A stretch of DNA of 64,000 nucleotides from JAXGXJ01 sp040772905 (GTDB taxonomy: Bacteria; Actinomycetota; Thermoleophilia; RBG-16-64-13): positions 124,001 to 188,000 of the forward strand of contig JAXGXJ010000007.1 of the NCBI GenBank assembly GCA_040772905.1, read 5' to 3'. This document shows, in pieces, positions 18,013 through 25,769 of this stretch. The translations under genes were made by a program, and so were the position numbers. Within the stretch, counting starts at the first letter, position 1. Every line of letters begins with the position of its first letter. The notes below the pieces were generated by a model. The model saw nothing but the letters and a program-made list of their open reading frames with translations. It was not told the DNA's origin and searched no databases.

Positions 18013-19829
18013 TGCGCGTGCGCTGGAAACTCCCGCTGGCTTTCGCACTCACCACCCTGGTGTTCGCCGGCATCGTGGCACTGGCTGTGGCCTTGCTTCT
18101 TCGCGGCGTCTTCCTCGATCGCCTCGAGGACGACATGGCCCGACAGGCCCGGCAGTTCGCGGCCACGCTGGCCGCCGCCACACCCGACCTGCAAGACGCG
18201 ACCACGTTGCAGAGGTCGACCCAGGTCATGGGGCAGGCCGGCGAGGTACGCTTCACCCTCATCGCCAGGACCGGCACCGTGCTCGCCGATTCCGACGCCG
18301 ACCCGGCCCTCCTGGACGACCATTCCGACCGTCCCGAGGTGCGACAGGCCCTCGCCGGCCACGAAGGCCGGGCCCGGCGCGATTCGGCCACTCTGGGCGA
18401 AGAGGTGGTCTACGTCGCCATCCCTCTGCCCCCAGGGGATCAGCCCTGGGCGGAAGGAGTGGTCCGGGCGGCGCTTCCGGCGAACCGCATCGACGCGCTC
18501 CTCTCCGCGTCGTGGCGCATCCCTCTTATCGTGTGGGCCATCCTGCTCCTCCCGACCCTCGCTCTCGCCTATATCCTCAGCCGCTCTCTGGTGACGCCGA
18601 TCGCCCGGCTGCGCTTCATGACAGCACGAGTGGCAGAAGGAGATCTGAGCTACCGCACCAGCATCCGCCGTTCCGACGAACTGGGAGAATTGGCTTCCTC
18701 GCTCAACAGCATGGCCGCCCAACTGGAGAGTCGCGCGGAGGAGTTGAGCGCCGAGATCCAGCGCAGCAACGGTGTGCTGACGGCCATGACCGAGGGCGTG
18801 CTGTTGACCGACGGCGACGGCCGGCTGCTCCGCGCCAACCCGGCAGCCGAACGCATACTGAGAGCCCGTTTGGAGGGCACAGAGGGGCATCCTCTGGTCC
18901 GAAGCGCGCGCGCCTTCCCAGCCGACACCCTGGCCCAGAAGGCCCGCCGCGCAGGCCAACCCCTCACCGAGGAGGTGGAGCTGGCGGGGGGCAGGTCGCT
19001 GGCCGTGGAGGTGGTGCCGCTGCGGGCTTCCGGCCTGCAACGCGCGCAGACCCTGTTCGTCATCCGTGACGAGACGGCGCGGCGGGCCACCGAGCGCATG
19101 CGGCGCGACTTCGTCGCCAACGTGTCGCACGAGCTGAAGACGCCGCTCTCGGCACTGTCGCTGCTGGCTCAGATCCTGCGCGACGCCATCCACGAGGACC
19201 CCGTCCAAGCCGAGAAGTCCGTGAAGCAGTTGTCCGCTGAAGTGGCACGCCTCACAGAACTCACCAACGAACTGCTCACCCTGTCCCGTCTGGAGGAGGC
19301 CGAGCGACCCGATGAAGAAGGTGAGGCGCCTGGGCAGAGGGCGGCGCTGCCCGGTTTCGTGCCCGTCGACTTGAGCGAGGCTGCCGCCCGAGCCCTCGAA
19401 GAGGTGCGAGGGTCAGCCCAGGAACGTCGGCACACACTGACGCTCGAGACGCAGCCCGGCCTCATGGTCATGGGTGACGAAGGCTTCCTGCGCACCATCG
19501 CTCGCAATCTCCTGGAGAACGCCATCCGCTACACCGAGCCGGGGGGGCACGTGAAGCTCCGCACACGCGCCGAAACCGACAGCCAGGGAGAAGAGTGGGC
19601 GGTCCTCAGCGTGGAGGATGACGGCGTAGGCATCCCGGCGGCCGAGCAACAGCGCATCTTCGAGCGCTTCTACCGCATAGACAAGGACCGCTCACGCCAG
19701 ACCGGCGGCACGGGACTGGGCCTCAGCATCGTGCGCCATCTGGCCGAGTACCACCGGGGAAGTGTGCAGGTGGAAAGCCAAGTGGGTTTGGGCTCGGTGT
19801 TCACCGTCCGCGTGCCGCGGCTGCAATAG
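18012..19829 (+). CDS. phoR: Phosphate regulon sensor histidine kinase (PhoR type)
   Basis: Membrane kinase of 605 residues that pairs with the preceding regulator. Order: TM1 (about 9-31), extracytoplasmic loop to about 165, TM2 (about 170-190), HAMP (about 192-245), PAS-like segment (NGVLTAMTEGVLLTDGDGRLL...), HisKA with phospho-His in FVANVSHELKTPLSAL, and HATPase_c with NLLENAIRYT, EDDGVGIP and GTGLGLSIVRH. This TM-loop-TM-HAMP-PAS-kinase layout is typical of Gram-positive PhoR/WalK. Its 3' end overlaps the convergent next gene by 29 bases. Confidence 0.93.
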   Translation: MRVRWKLPLAFALTTLVFAGIVALAVALLLRGVFLDRLEDDMARQARQFAATLAAATPDLQDATTLQRSTQVMGQAGEVRFTLIARTGTVLADSDADPALLDDHSDRPEVRQALAGHEGRARRDSATLGEEVVYVAIPLPPGDQPWAEGVVRAALPANRIDALLSASWRIPLIVWAILLLPTLALAYILSRSLVTPIARLRFMTARVAEGDLSYRTSIRRSDELGELASSLNSMAAQLESRAEELSAEIQRSNGVLTAMTEGVLLTDGDGRLLRANPAAERILRARLEGTEGHPLVRSARAFPADTLAQKARRAGQPLTEEVELAGGRSLAVEVVPLRASGLQRAQTLFVIRDETARRATERMRRDFVANVSHELKTPLSALSLLAQILRDAIHEDPVQAEKSVKQLSAEVARLTELTNELLTLSRLEEAERPDEEGEAPGQRAALPGFVPVDLSEAAARALEEVRGSAQERRHTLTLETQPGLMVMGDEGFLRTIARNLLENAIRYTEPGGHVKLRTRAETDSQGEEWAVLSVEDDGVGIPAAEQQRIFERFYRIDKDRSRQTGGTGLGLSIVRHLAEYHRGSVQVESQVGLGSVFTVRVPRLQ

Positions 19830-20667
19830 CGCCCTTGCCGACCAAAGCCCGTCGTGTGACGGGCAACTCCGTGTCCTGAGCTACTGCGCGCGGCACACCT
19901 GTGATCTGCAGCAGACCCTTGTCGTCTACGGCGCAGCTCGTGTTGGTGCAGCCACCCGCCGCCTCCGCTTGGTAGTTCACGCTCACACGTTCCGGCCTCA
20001 GCACGGTTCCATCCTCGTGGATGGCACGCAGGTCGCTCCAGCGCACGGTCACCGATGGGGCGTCGCAGGGGGCGAAGACCTCCGACCACACCAGTGGGCG
20101 AGTGAGGTAGCCCGCGGCGTCGCCTCGCCCGGAAGGCGGATACAGGTCGCGCACCACAGTGGTCAGGCCGGTCTGCATATCGGTGATGTCGGCACGCCAG
20201 GCCCGGGCCACGTCGGGGGAGGCGCACACCCGCAGGCGATAGGCCCGTCCCGGCTCCCACGCGTAGGCCAGCGTGTGAGGGTCATCAGGATAGCCGGGCA
20301 GCGACGAGATGGAGCCTCTCAGCACCCCTCCGCCGAGCGCAGGTGTGAGATAACCGCCCCAGTTCACCGCTCCGCCTCCGGGATAGCGCCGGTTCCATTG
20401 CAGACCCGTGTGCGCCCCGCCCCACACGCCCCGCTCGTCGGCAAGATCCACCTGCAAGGCCCAGAAGTACAGCGAGTCCACCTGGGGAGGCACCAAGACC
20501 TCGAGGGTGGCCGCAACCTCGACCAACCGGGTGCGCGCCGACATGCCGGGCAGACTCCAGATGAGATGGAACGAGGAGGCGCCGTTGGCGGAACGGCGCG
20601 GCCCCGCTTCGCGCGGGCCGCGCCCCACCATCGCCGTCACCAGGTCTCTAAGCCATGACATGGCCAC
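19801..20667 (-). CDS. Uncharacterised protein, possibly beta-rich
   Basis: 288 residues, not recognised. There is no signal peptide or membrane segment. The middle is rich in Trp, Gly and beta-type stretches (SFHLIWSLPGM, LYFWALQVDLAD, GLQWNRRYPGGGAVNWGGY, GRAYRLRVCASPD), suggesting a beta-sandwich or lectin-like fold. A late segment, VSVNYQAEAAGGCTNTSC, has two close cysteines. Coding appears real from codon usage and the sustained frame. It ends inside the 3' end of phoR on the other strand. The start may be ATG 20667 or the downstream ATG 20661. Confidence 0.7.
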   Translation of the reverse strand: MAMSWLRDLVTAMVGRGPREAGPRRSANGASSFHLIWSLPGMSARTRLVEVAATLEVLVPPQVDSLYFWALQVDLADERGVWGGAHTGLQWNRRYPGGGAVNWGGYLTPALGGGVLRGSISSLPGYPDDPHTLAYAWEPGRAYRLRVCASPDVARAWRADITDMQTGLTTVVRDLYPPSGRGDAAGYLTRPLVWSEVFAPCDAPSVTVRWSDLRAIHEDGTVLRPERVSVNYQAEAAGGCTNTSCAVDDKGLLQITGVPRAVAQDTELPVTRRALVGKGAIAAAARGR

Positions 20668-20793
20668 CTCCGCTCCGTCTGCCAGCCCAGTCTAGCAGCG
20701 CCCGACATCCCCGGACCGTGCGTACAATAGGACGGCACACCATTACCGGCGGCCACAGCCAGTCAGGACACAGACGAGGGAGACGATGCGCAC

Positions 20794-21435
20794 ATGGCTG
20801 CTCGACGAAGGCCCGTGACACATAGCCGCATGTTGAGACCCCGCTACCTGGCTGCCGCCGGCGCGCTGCTGTTCGCCGCCGGGGTCGTCGCGTTCATGGG
20901 CATCATCACGGCCGAGGCACTCTACCCCGAGGGCTACAGCACCTCGCTGAACGCCATCAGCGACCTGGGCGCCACCGAGCCGCCCGACAGCGTCATAGAG
21001 GAGCCGTCGGCCACCATCTTCAACACCGTGATGATGGTCACCGGAGTCCTGCTGTTGTTGAGCTCCTTCTTCTTGCAGTATGGCACCCGGCGCTGGGCGG
21101 CGGCCGTCTTCGCCGCTCTGTTCGGATTGGGCGCGCTGGGGGTGGGGATCTTCCCGGGCGACACCGGCGCCATCCACGCGCTCTTCGCCCTGCTCACCTT
21201 CATCGCCGGAGGCATTGCCGCCATCGTGGCCTACTCGGTGACGACGGCGCCTTTCCGCTACTTCTCCGTGGTGCTGGGAGCCGTGGCCCTCGTGGTGCTG
21301 GTGTTGTATTTCGCTCTGGGAGACTCGAGTCCCCTGGCTCCGCTGGGCATGGGCGGGGTGGAGCGCTGGGTGGCCTATCCCATCGTCCTGTGGACTTTGG
21401 GCTTCGGCGGTCATCTCATGGGTAGAGCCCGCTGA
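20794..21435 (+). CDS. DUF998 family membrane protein
   Basis: 213 residues with six hydrophobic helices. The SLNAISDLGATEPP motif between TM1 and TM2 and the FNTVMMVTGVLLLLSS segment are characteristic of DUF998. Function unknown; some members are near stress or lipid genes. Start ATG 20794; an internal ATG at 20830 gives a more compact N-terminus and could be the real start. Confidence 0.8.
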   Translation: MAARRRPVTHSRMLRPRYLAAAGALLFAAGVVAFMGIITAEALYPEGYSTSLNAISDLGATEPPDSVIEEPSATIFNTVMMVTGVLLLLSSFFLQYGTRRWAAAVFAALFGLGALGVGIFPGDTGAIHALFALLTFIAGGIAAIVAYSVTTAPFRYFSVVLGAVALVVLVLYFALGDSSPLAPLGMGGVERWVAYPIVLWTLGFGGHLMGRAR

Positions 21436-21544
21436 GAGGAGCAACGAGGGAACCGGGCGGCGCTAGAGAATGTTACGGTATCGTCATGGGTAGACTACAG
21501 CCGTCCCCATAGCCTCGACGACGGCAGGAACCCTGGAGGGATTG

Positions 21545-22225
21545 ATGGAGCCCGATAGCAGACGTGATCCCCTGGCAAGAGAACGTGCGCGGCAGCGGCG
21601 GGCGAAACAGGTGCAGAGACGACGCCTCGTGCTCTTGGCATGTCTGTTGGGACTTATCGTGCTGGTGGTGGGCCTCGCTGTCGGGCTCTCCGGGGACGAC
21701 GGCACGGCGGTGGTCAGCACCACCTCCACCACGGAGCCTGAAGGGACCACCGAGACGACCGAGGAAGGCGAGACCGCAAGCACCACCGAGGCCATCTCAG
21801 CCACGTACACCGCTGAGTTGACCGGCGACCAGTCGGTGCCGCCGGTGGAGACCAAAGCACGCGCGGAATTGAACCTCACGTACGACAAGGACGAAGGGAC
21901 GTTGTCGTTCGTCCTCGAAGTCACCAGCATGATCACGCGCCCGAATGTGGCCACCATCTTCGAGGGCGGCCCGGGCACTTCGGGCTCGGCCATCGTGACG
22001 CTCTTCGCCGGCCCCGAGGAGGGGACCACGTTCGAGGGGGTCCTGGCTGAAGGATTCATCGAGGAGGAGGACCTCACCGGTACCCTTCAGGGAGCCAAGC
22101 TGGCCGATCTGGTCGCGCTCCTCGCCTCCGGAAACACCTACGTGAGCATCGGCAATGCCTCCCATCCCATAGACGCCATCCGCGGCCAGATAGAGCTGGA
22201 GAGCCTGCTCAACACGGGCGAGTGA
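21545..22225 (+). CDS. Membrane-anchored CHRD domain protein
   Basis: 226 residues: a basic N-terminus, one hydrophobic helix (about 27-49, LVLLACLLGLIVLVVGLAVGL), then a Thr/Glu-rich linker and a CHRD-like beta domain (YTAELTGDQSVPPVETKARAELNLTYD...ATIFEGGPGTSGSAIVTLF). CHRD domains are extracellular and of unknown function. GGAGGG lies just before ATG 21545; a TTG one codon earlier is too close to it. Confidence 0.8.
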   Translation: MEPDSRRDPLARERARQRRAKQVQRRRLVLLACLLGLIVLVVGLAVGLSGDDGTAVVSTTSTTEPEGTTETTEEGETASTTEAISATYTAELTGDQSVPPVETKARAELNLTYDKDEGTLSFVLEVTSMITRPNVATIFEGGPGTSGSAIVTLFAGPEEGTTFEGVLAEGFIEEEDLTGTLQGAKLADLVALLASGNTYVSIGNASHPIDAIRGQIELESLLNTGE

Positions 22226-22368
22226 TCCTCAGAGGACCGTCTGGACACGGCGGAGCTCGAGGGGCGCCCGCCGTCGAGCCACACCTCTTCCGCCTCTACA
22301 CATGATGGTCGGTGCAGTCCGCATGGCTGCTCCGAGATCTCTGTGGACCGGCGTGACACGCACCGCTG

Positions 22369-22399
22369 CTGACAAAAAGAACGGTCGCTCTGTTATAGT
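22369..22399 (+). promoter_or_regulatory. Possible ubiD promoter
   Basis: CTGACA (22369-22374) and TATAGT (22394-22399) lie about 30 bases before the start codon. The boxes match well but the 19-base spacer is longer than ideal. Confidence 0.4.
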
Positions 22400-22429
22400 C
22401 GAGGCGTGAGCAGAGTGAAGGAGGACCAC

Positions 22430-23914
22430 ATGGACCAGACCGGTGCGACCGGAGCCGCGCTGACCGCGGCCGATATCAACGATCTGCGCAGCGCGCTCGA
22501 CTTCCTTGCCCAGCAGCCGGGGCAACTCGTCTCGACCGACGTCGAGGTCGATCCGCACCTGGAACTGCCGGCGGTCTATCGTCGCGTCGGATCCGGTACC
22601 CCCACTCCTCCGCCCACCAAGATCGGCCCGGCAATGCTGTTCAACCGGCTCAAGGGCTCGCAGATGCGAGCTGTAGCCGGCATCCTGGCCAGCCGCGACC
22701 GCACCGCCATGCTCCTGGGCAGTACGCGAGAACGCTTGGCGTTCGACATGCTGGAGGCCCTGAGCAGGCCCGTGCCGCCCGTGGTGGTCGACCGCGCCGC
22801 GGCCCCTTGCCAGCAGGTGGTCATCAAACCACCCTTCGACCTGCGCGAGATCATCCCCCAAGTGGTGAGCACGCCCAAGGACACCGGCGCCTTCTTGAAT
22901 ATGGCGCTGCTGCGCGGCGAGGACCCCGAGACCGGCATCTCCGACGTGACCATCCACCGCATGTGCTTTCAGAGTCCCGACACCCTGAGCGTGAGCTTCA
23001 ACCTGGGCCGCCACATAGGCGTGTTCCTGGAGAAGGCCTGGGCTATGGGTAGGCCGCTGCCCGTGTCGGTGAGCATCGGCTTCGACCCGGCCATCTACGT
23101 GGCCACGTCGTTCGAAGCCCCCACCACCCCGCTGGGCCTCGATGAGCTCACCATCGCCGGAGGGCTTCGCAACCGCCCGGTGGAACTGGTGGACTGCATC
23201 ACCCAGCCGGCCAAAGCCGTCGCGCGAGCCGAGATCGTCCTGGAGGGTGAGTTCCGGCCCTACGAAGTCATGGATGAGGATGCCCACACCGGCAGTGGGT
23301 GGGCCATGCCCGAGTTCCCCGGTTACGTGGGCACCGCGCAGCCCGACCTGCCAGTGCTGCACGTGACCGGTGTCACCTATCGTGCCGATCCCATCTTCGA
23401 GATGCTGGTGGGCCCCGGCGAGGAGCATGTCACGCTCACGGGGCTTCCCACCGAGGCCAGCATATACCGTCTGGTGGAAGACGCTATGCCGGGCTTCCTG
23501 CAGAACGTCTACTGCCATTCCGCGGGCGGGGGCAAGTACCTGGCCATCCTGCAGGTCAAGAAACGCGACTCCGGAGACGAAGGACGACAGCGGCAGGCGG
23601 CGTTGGTGGCCTTCACCGCCTTCTCCGAACTGAAACACGTCATCCTGGTGGATGAGGACGTGGACCTCTACGACATGAACGACGTGATGTGGGCCATGAC
23701 CACGCGTTATCAGGGCGATGTGGACACACTGTTCCTGCCCGGAGTGCGCTGCCACACCCTGGACCCGTCGGCCACTCCCGAGTACAACCCCCTGCTGCGG
23801 GTGTTCGGCATATCCTGCAAGACCATCTTCGATGCGACCGTGCCCTACGATCTGAAGGAGCGCTTCGAGCGTCCGCAGTTCATGGACGTCGACTTGGCCA
23901 AGTATCTGGGATAG
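22430..23914 (+). CDS. UbiD family (de)carboxylase
   Basis: Predicted prenylated-FMN-dependent, non-oxidative decarboxylase of aromatic or alpha,beta-unsaturated acids; 494 residues, usual for the family. UbiD features include GPAMLFNRLKG, IHRMCFQSPDTLSVSF, LEGEFRPYEVMDEDAHTGSGWAMPEFPGYVG and the C-terminal HVILVDEDVDLYDMNDVMWAMTTRYQ containing the conserved acidic catalytic region. ATG 22430 is set by AAGGAGGA at 22418-22425. No ubiX flavin prenyltransferase is in the window. The substrate is not predictable; it stands alone and ends in a strong terminator. Confidence 0.9.
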   Translation: MDQTGATGAALTAADINDLRSALDFLAQQPGQLVSTDVEVDPHLELPAVYRRVGSGTPTPPPTKIGPAMLFNRLKGSQMRAVAGILASRDRTAMLLGSTRERLAFDMLEALSRPVPPVVVDRAAAPCQQVVIKPPFDLREIIPQVVSTPKDTGAFLNMALLRGEDPETGISDVTIHRMCFQSPDTLSVSFNLGRHIGVFLEKAWAMGRPLPVSVSIGFDPAIYVATSFEAPTTPLGLDELTIAGGLRNRPVELVDCITQPAKAVARAEIVLEGEFRPYEVMDEDAHTGSGWAMPEFPGYVGTAQPDLPVLHVTGVTYRADPIFEMLVGPGEEHVTLTGLPTEASIYRLVEDAMPGFLQNVYCHSAGGGKYLAILQVKKRDSGDEGRQRQAALVAFTAFSELKHVILVDEDVDLYDMNDVMWAMTTRYQGDVDTLFLPGVRCHTLDPSATPEYNPLLRVFGISCKTIFDATVPYDLKERFERPQFMDVDLAKYLG

Positions 23915-23941
23915 CGCCGCCGACGACCATATAGGCCTGTC

Positions 23942-23959
23942 CGGCGCACCTGTGCGCCG
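23942..23959. other. Short GC hairpin
   Basis: Eight-base arms CGGCGCAC and GTGCGCCG enclose two bases, shortly after the ubiD stop and immediately before the main terminator. It may help termination or 3'-end protection. Confidence 0.4.
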
Positions 23960-23963
23960 CTGC

Positions 23964-24014
23964 AGCCCCGATAGCAGAGCGTCTTTCGTCTCTGCTATCG
24001 GGGCTGAACATTTT
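23964..24014 (+). terminator. Intrinsic terminator of ubiD
   Basis: Perfect 16-bp stem (23964-23979 with 23990-24005), 10-base loop, then a T-containing stretch (ATTTTC). This is one of the clearest terminators in the window and it separates ubiD from the rex/hydrogenase operon. Confidence 0.85.
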
Positions 24015-24042
24015 CGACTTGTAATCGGCGACGTTCGTGATA

Positions 24043-24060
24043 TTGTGATTATATTCACTA
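24043..24060 (+). promoter_or_regulatory. Rex operator (NADH/NAD+ redox box)
   Basis: TTGTGATTATATTCACTA matches the Rex operator pattern TTGTGA-N6-TCACAA at 11 of the 12 half-site bases. It lies 34 bases before the rex start, inside an AT-rich promoter island (24040-24075) in otherwise GC-rich DNA. It predicts autoregulation of rex and NADH-dependent derepression of the downstream hydrogenase operon. Confidence 0.85.
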
Positions 24061-24093
24061 CTATCATATAGGACACTACCCCATTAGGTGACG

Positions 24094-24750
24094 ATGCGCA
24101 CAGAACGCGACAAGCGCGAGCAGAAGATGAAGCCGGTGTCACTGCACACGGTGGAGCGGCTGAGTGTCTACCGGCGCATGCTCGAGGAACTCTCGCATGA
24201 AGGTGTGGAGTACGTACACTCCCATCAACTGGCGTCCCTCGTGGGTGTCACCGCGGCCCAGCTCCGTCGCGATCTCGCCACCTTCGGCAGTTTCGGCAGC
24301 ATCGCCCGGGGTTACAACGTGCGCGAGATGGACCGCACCATCGGACGCATCGTGGGGACCGACGTCACCCAGGCGGTGGCGCTGTTCGGGCTGGGCGATC
24401 TGGGCCGCGCCCTCCTCTCCTACCGAGGCTTCGAGGAGCGCGGCTTCAACGTGGCTGCCATCTTCGAGACCGATCCCGACAAGGTGGGCCACGTCTTCAA
24501 CGGCAGACGCTGCTACGGTCTTGATGACCTCGAGACAGTCATCCGCCACCACGACATCCGCATCGCCATACTGGCATCGCGCGCCGAAGGTCTGCAGGAA
24601 CTCGTCGACCGAGTGGCGGCCGTGGGCGTGAGAGCCTTCCTCAACTTCGTCCCCAAGCGGGTCAACGCACCCGCCGACGGTTTTGTCGAGAACATCGACA
24701 TATCGGCCAAGTTGGAAAAACTCTCGTTCCTGAGTCGGCGTCTGGACTGA
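24094..24750 (+). CDS. rex: Redox-sensing transcriptional repressor Rex
   Basis: Repressor released from DNA when NADH rises. The N-terminal winged helix contains SHQLASLVGVTAAQLRRDLATFGSFG, the typical Rex recognition region. The Rossmann domain begins AVALFGLGDLGRALLSY (GxGxxG) and the protein ends with the C-terminal domain-swapped helix (KLEKLSFLSRRLD). 218 residues from ATG 24094; a GTG at 24088 and an ATG at 24127 are alternatives. It heads the hydrogenase operon and its own box lies just upstream. Confidence 0.95.
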   Translation: MRTERDKREQKMKPVSLHTVERLSVYRRMLEELSHEGVEYVHSHQLASLVGVTAAQLRRDLATFGSFGSIARGYNVREMDRTIGRIVGTDVTQAVALFGLGDLGRALLSYRGFEERGFNVAAIFETDPDKVGHVFNGRRCYGLDDLETVIRHHDIRIAILASRAEGLQELVDRVAAVGVRAFLNFVPKRVNAPADGFVENIDISAKLEKLSFLSRRLD

Positions 24751-24795
24751 CGTGCGCCCCACGTTCCAGCGGAGTTCACAGCCTGAGGAGGGCCC

Positions 24796-25233
24796 ATGGA
24801 GGCAAGAACGATACTTCTGGTAGACGACGACCGTGACCTGGTGATGTCGATGGAGGCATTCCTCAGCGCCCGCGGGTACGTCGTGGTCAAAGCACACAAC
24901 GGCAAGGAAGCGTATGCCCGCATCATTGAGAAGCGGCCGGATCTCATCGTGCTCGATGTGATGATGGACTATGACGAAGAGGGCATGGTCTTCGCCAGTG
25001 CGCTCAAGACCGACGGCCCGACCCGGGACATCCCCATCATCATGCTCTCCGGCTTCAACGTGCAGAAAGACGTGCGCGAGAAGGTGATCGCTTCGCTCAT
25101 GGGCCAGGACTGGCCCAGCGATGTCTTCATGGAGAAGCCTGTGCGCCTGGGGGAACTGGCTGAGCGCATCGAGGCACTGCTGCAAGAGCACGATGCCGGT
25201 CGCAAGCCGCGCCCGGAGAAGGAGGACGCATGA
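24796..25233 (+). CDS. Stand-alone receiver domain protein (CheY-like)
   Basis: 145 residues with only a receiver: acidic triad in LLVDDDRD, phospho-acceptor Asp54 in IVLDVMMDYD, Ser in IIMLSG, Lys in MEKPVR. There is no output domain, so it should act by protein contact or as a phosphorelay intermediate. It lies 45 bases after rex and overlaps hydC by four bases. It shares the LDxMMxxYDxG pattern with the second lone receiver at 31613. Likely partner: the hydrogenase-domain histidine kinase of the same operon. Confidence 0.88.
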   Translation: MEARTILLVDDDRDLVMSMEAFLSARGYVVVKAHNGKEAYARIIEKRPDLIVLDVMMDYDEEGMVFASALKTDGPTRDIPIIMLSGFNVQKDVREKVIASLMGQDWPSDVFMEKPVRLGELAERIEALLQEHDAGRKPRPEKEDA

Positions 25234-25769
25234 GTGCGACCGCCAGCTGTGTCGAGTCGATCCTGGCCGAACAAGGCCGTCTGACCCGCGACCAGCTCAT
25301 ACCGGTGCTACAGGAGATACAGTCCCGCGACGGCTATCTCTCCCAGGCGGCGATGACCCGGCTGGCATCCGCCCTCGACACCCCGGTAAGCCGCGTATAC
25401 GGCGTGGCCACCTTCTACAACCAGTTCCGGTTCGCGCCGCTGGGTGAGCACGTGATCGAGATCTGCCGGGGCACTGCCTGTCACGTGAAACAGAGCCTCA
25501 CTTTGTATCAGCATCTGCAAAGGCGCCTGAAGCTGCGCCCCGACGGCAACTCGCCCGATGGGCGCTTCAGTGTGATCAGTGTGGCCTGCCTGGGCGCCTG
25601 CTCCATCGCACCCGTGATGAAGCTCGACGGAGAATTCCACGGTCACCTGACCGTCGAGAAGGTCAACGCGCTCCTGGATGGCCTCCTGCCGGCACCGGCG
25701 AAGGCCCAGCCGAAGGCCGAGGACGACGGCGGGGTTGAGAAGAGCGACGCGGAAGCGAGGGTGTCATGA
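25230..25769 (+). CDS. hydC: NuoE-like [2Fe-2S] subunit of multimeric hydrogenase
   Basis: 24-kDa-type thioredoxin-fold ferredoxin subunit (179 residues) that takes electrons to or from the flavin subunit. Cluster ligands are in EICRGTACHVK and SVACLGACSIAP, the standard CxxxxC...CxxxC set. The C-terminal about 30 residues (PAPAKAQPKAEDDGG...) are a disordered tail. Start ATGA overlaps the upstream receiver stop, and its own stop overlaps hydB. Called HydC/HndA in hydrogenase operons because hydB and hydA follow. Confidence 0.93.
   Translation: MSATASCVESILAEQGRLTRDQLIPVLQEIQSRDGYLSQAAMTRLASALDTPVSRVYGVATFYNQFRFAPLGEHVIEICRGTACHVKQSLTLYQHLQRRLKLRPDGNSPDGRFSVISVACLGACSIAPVMKLDGEFHGHLTVEKVNALLDGLLPAPAKAQPKAEDDGGVEKSDAEARVS

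Noticed and set aside
22229..24142. 637-codon open frame antisense to ubiD
   Set aside because: The plus-strand ubiD has clear family motifs and a ribosome site; the antisense frame has His/Gln/Gly-rich composition with no motifs, an effect of high GC.
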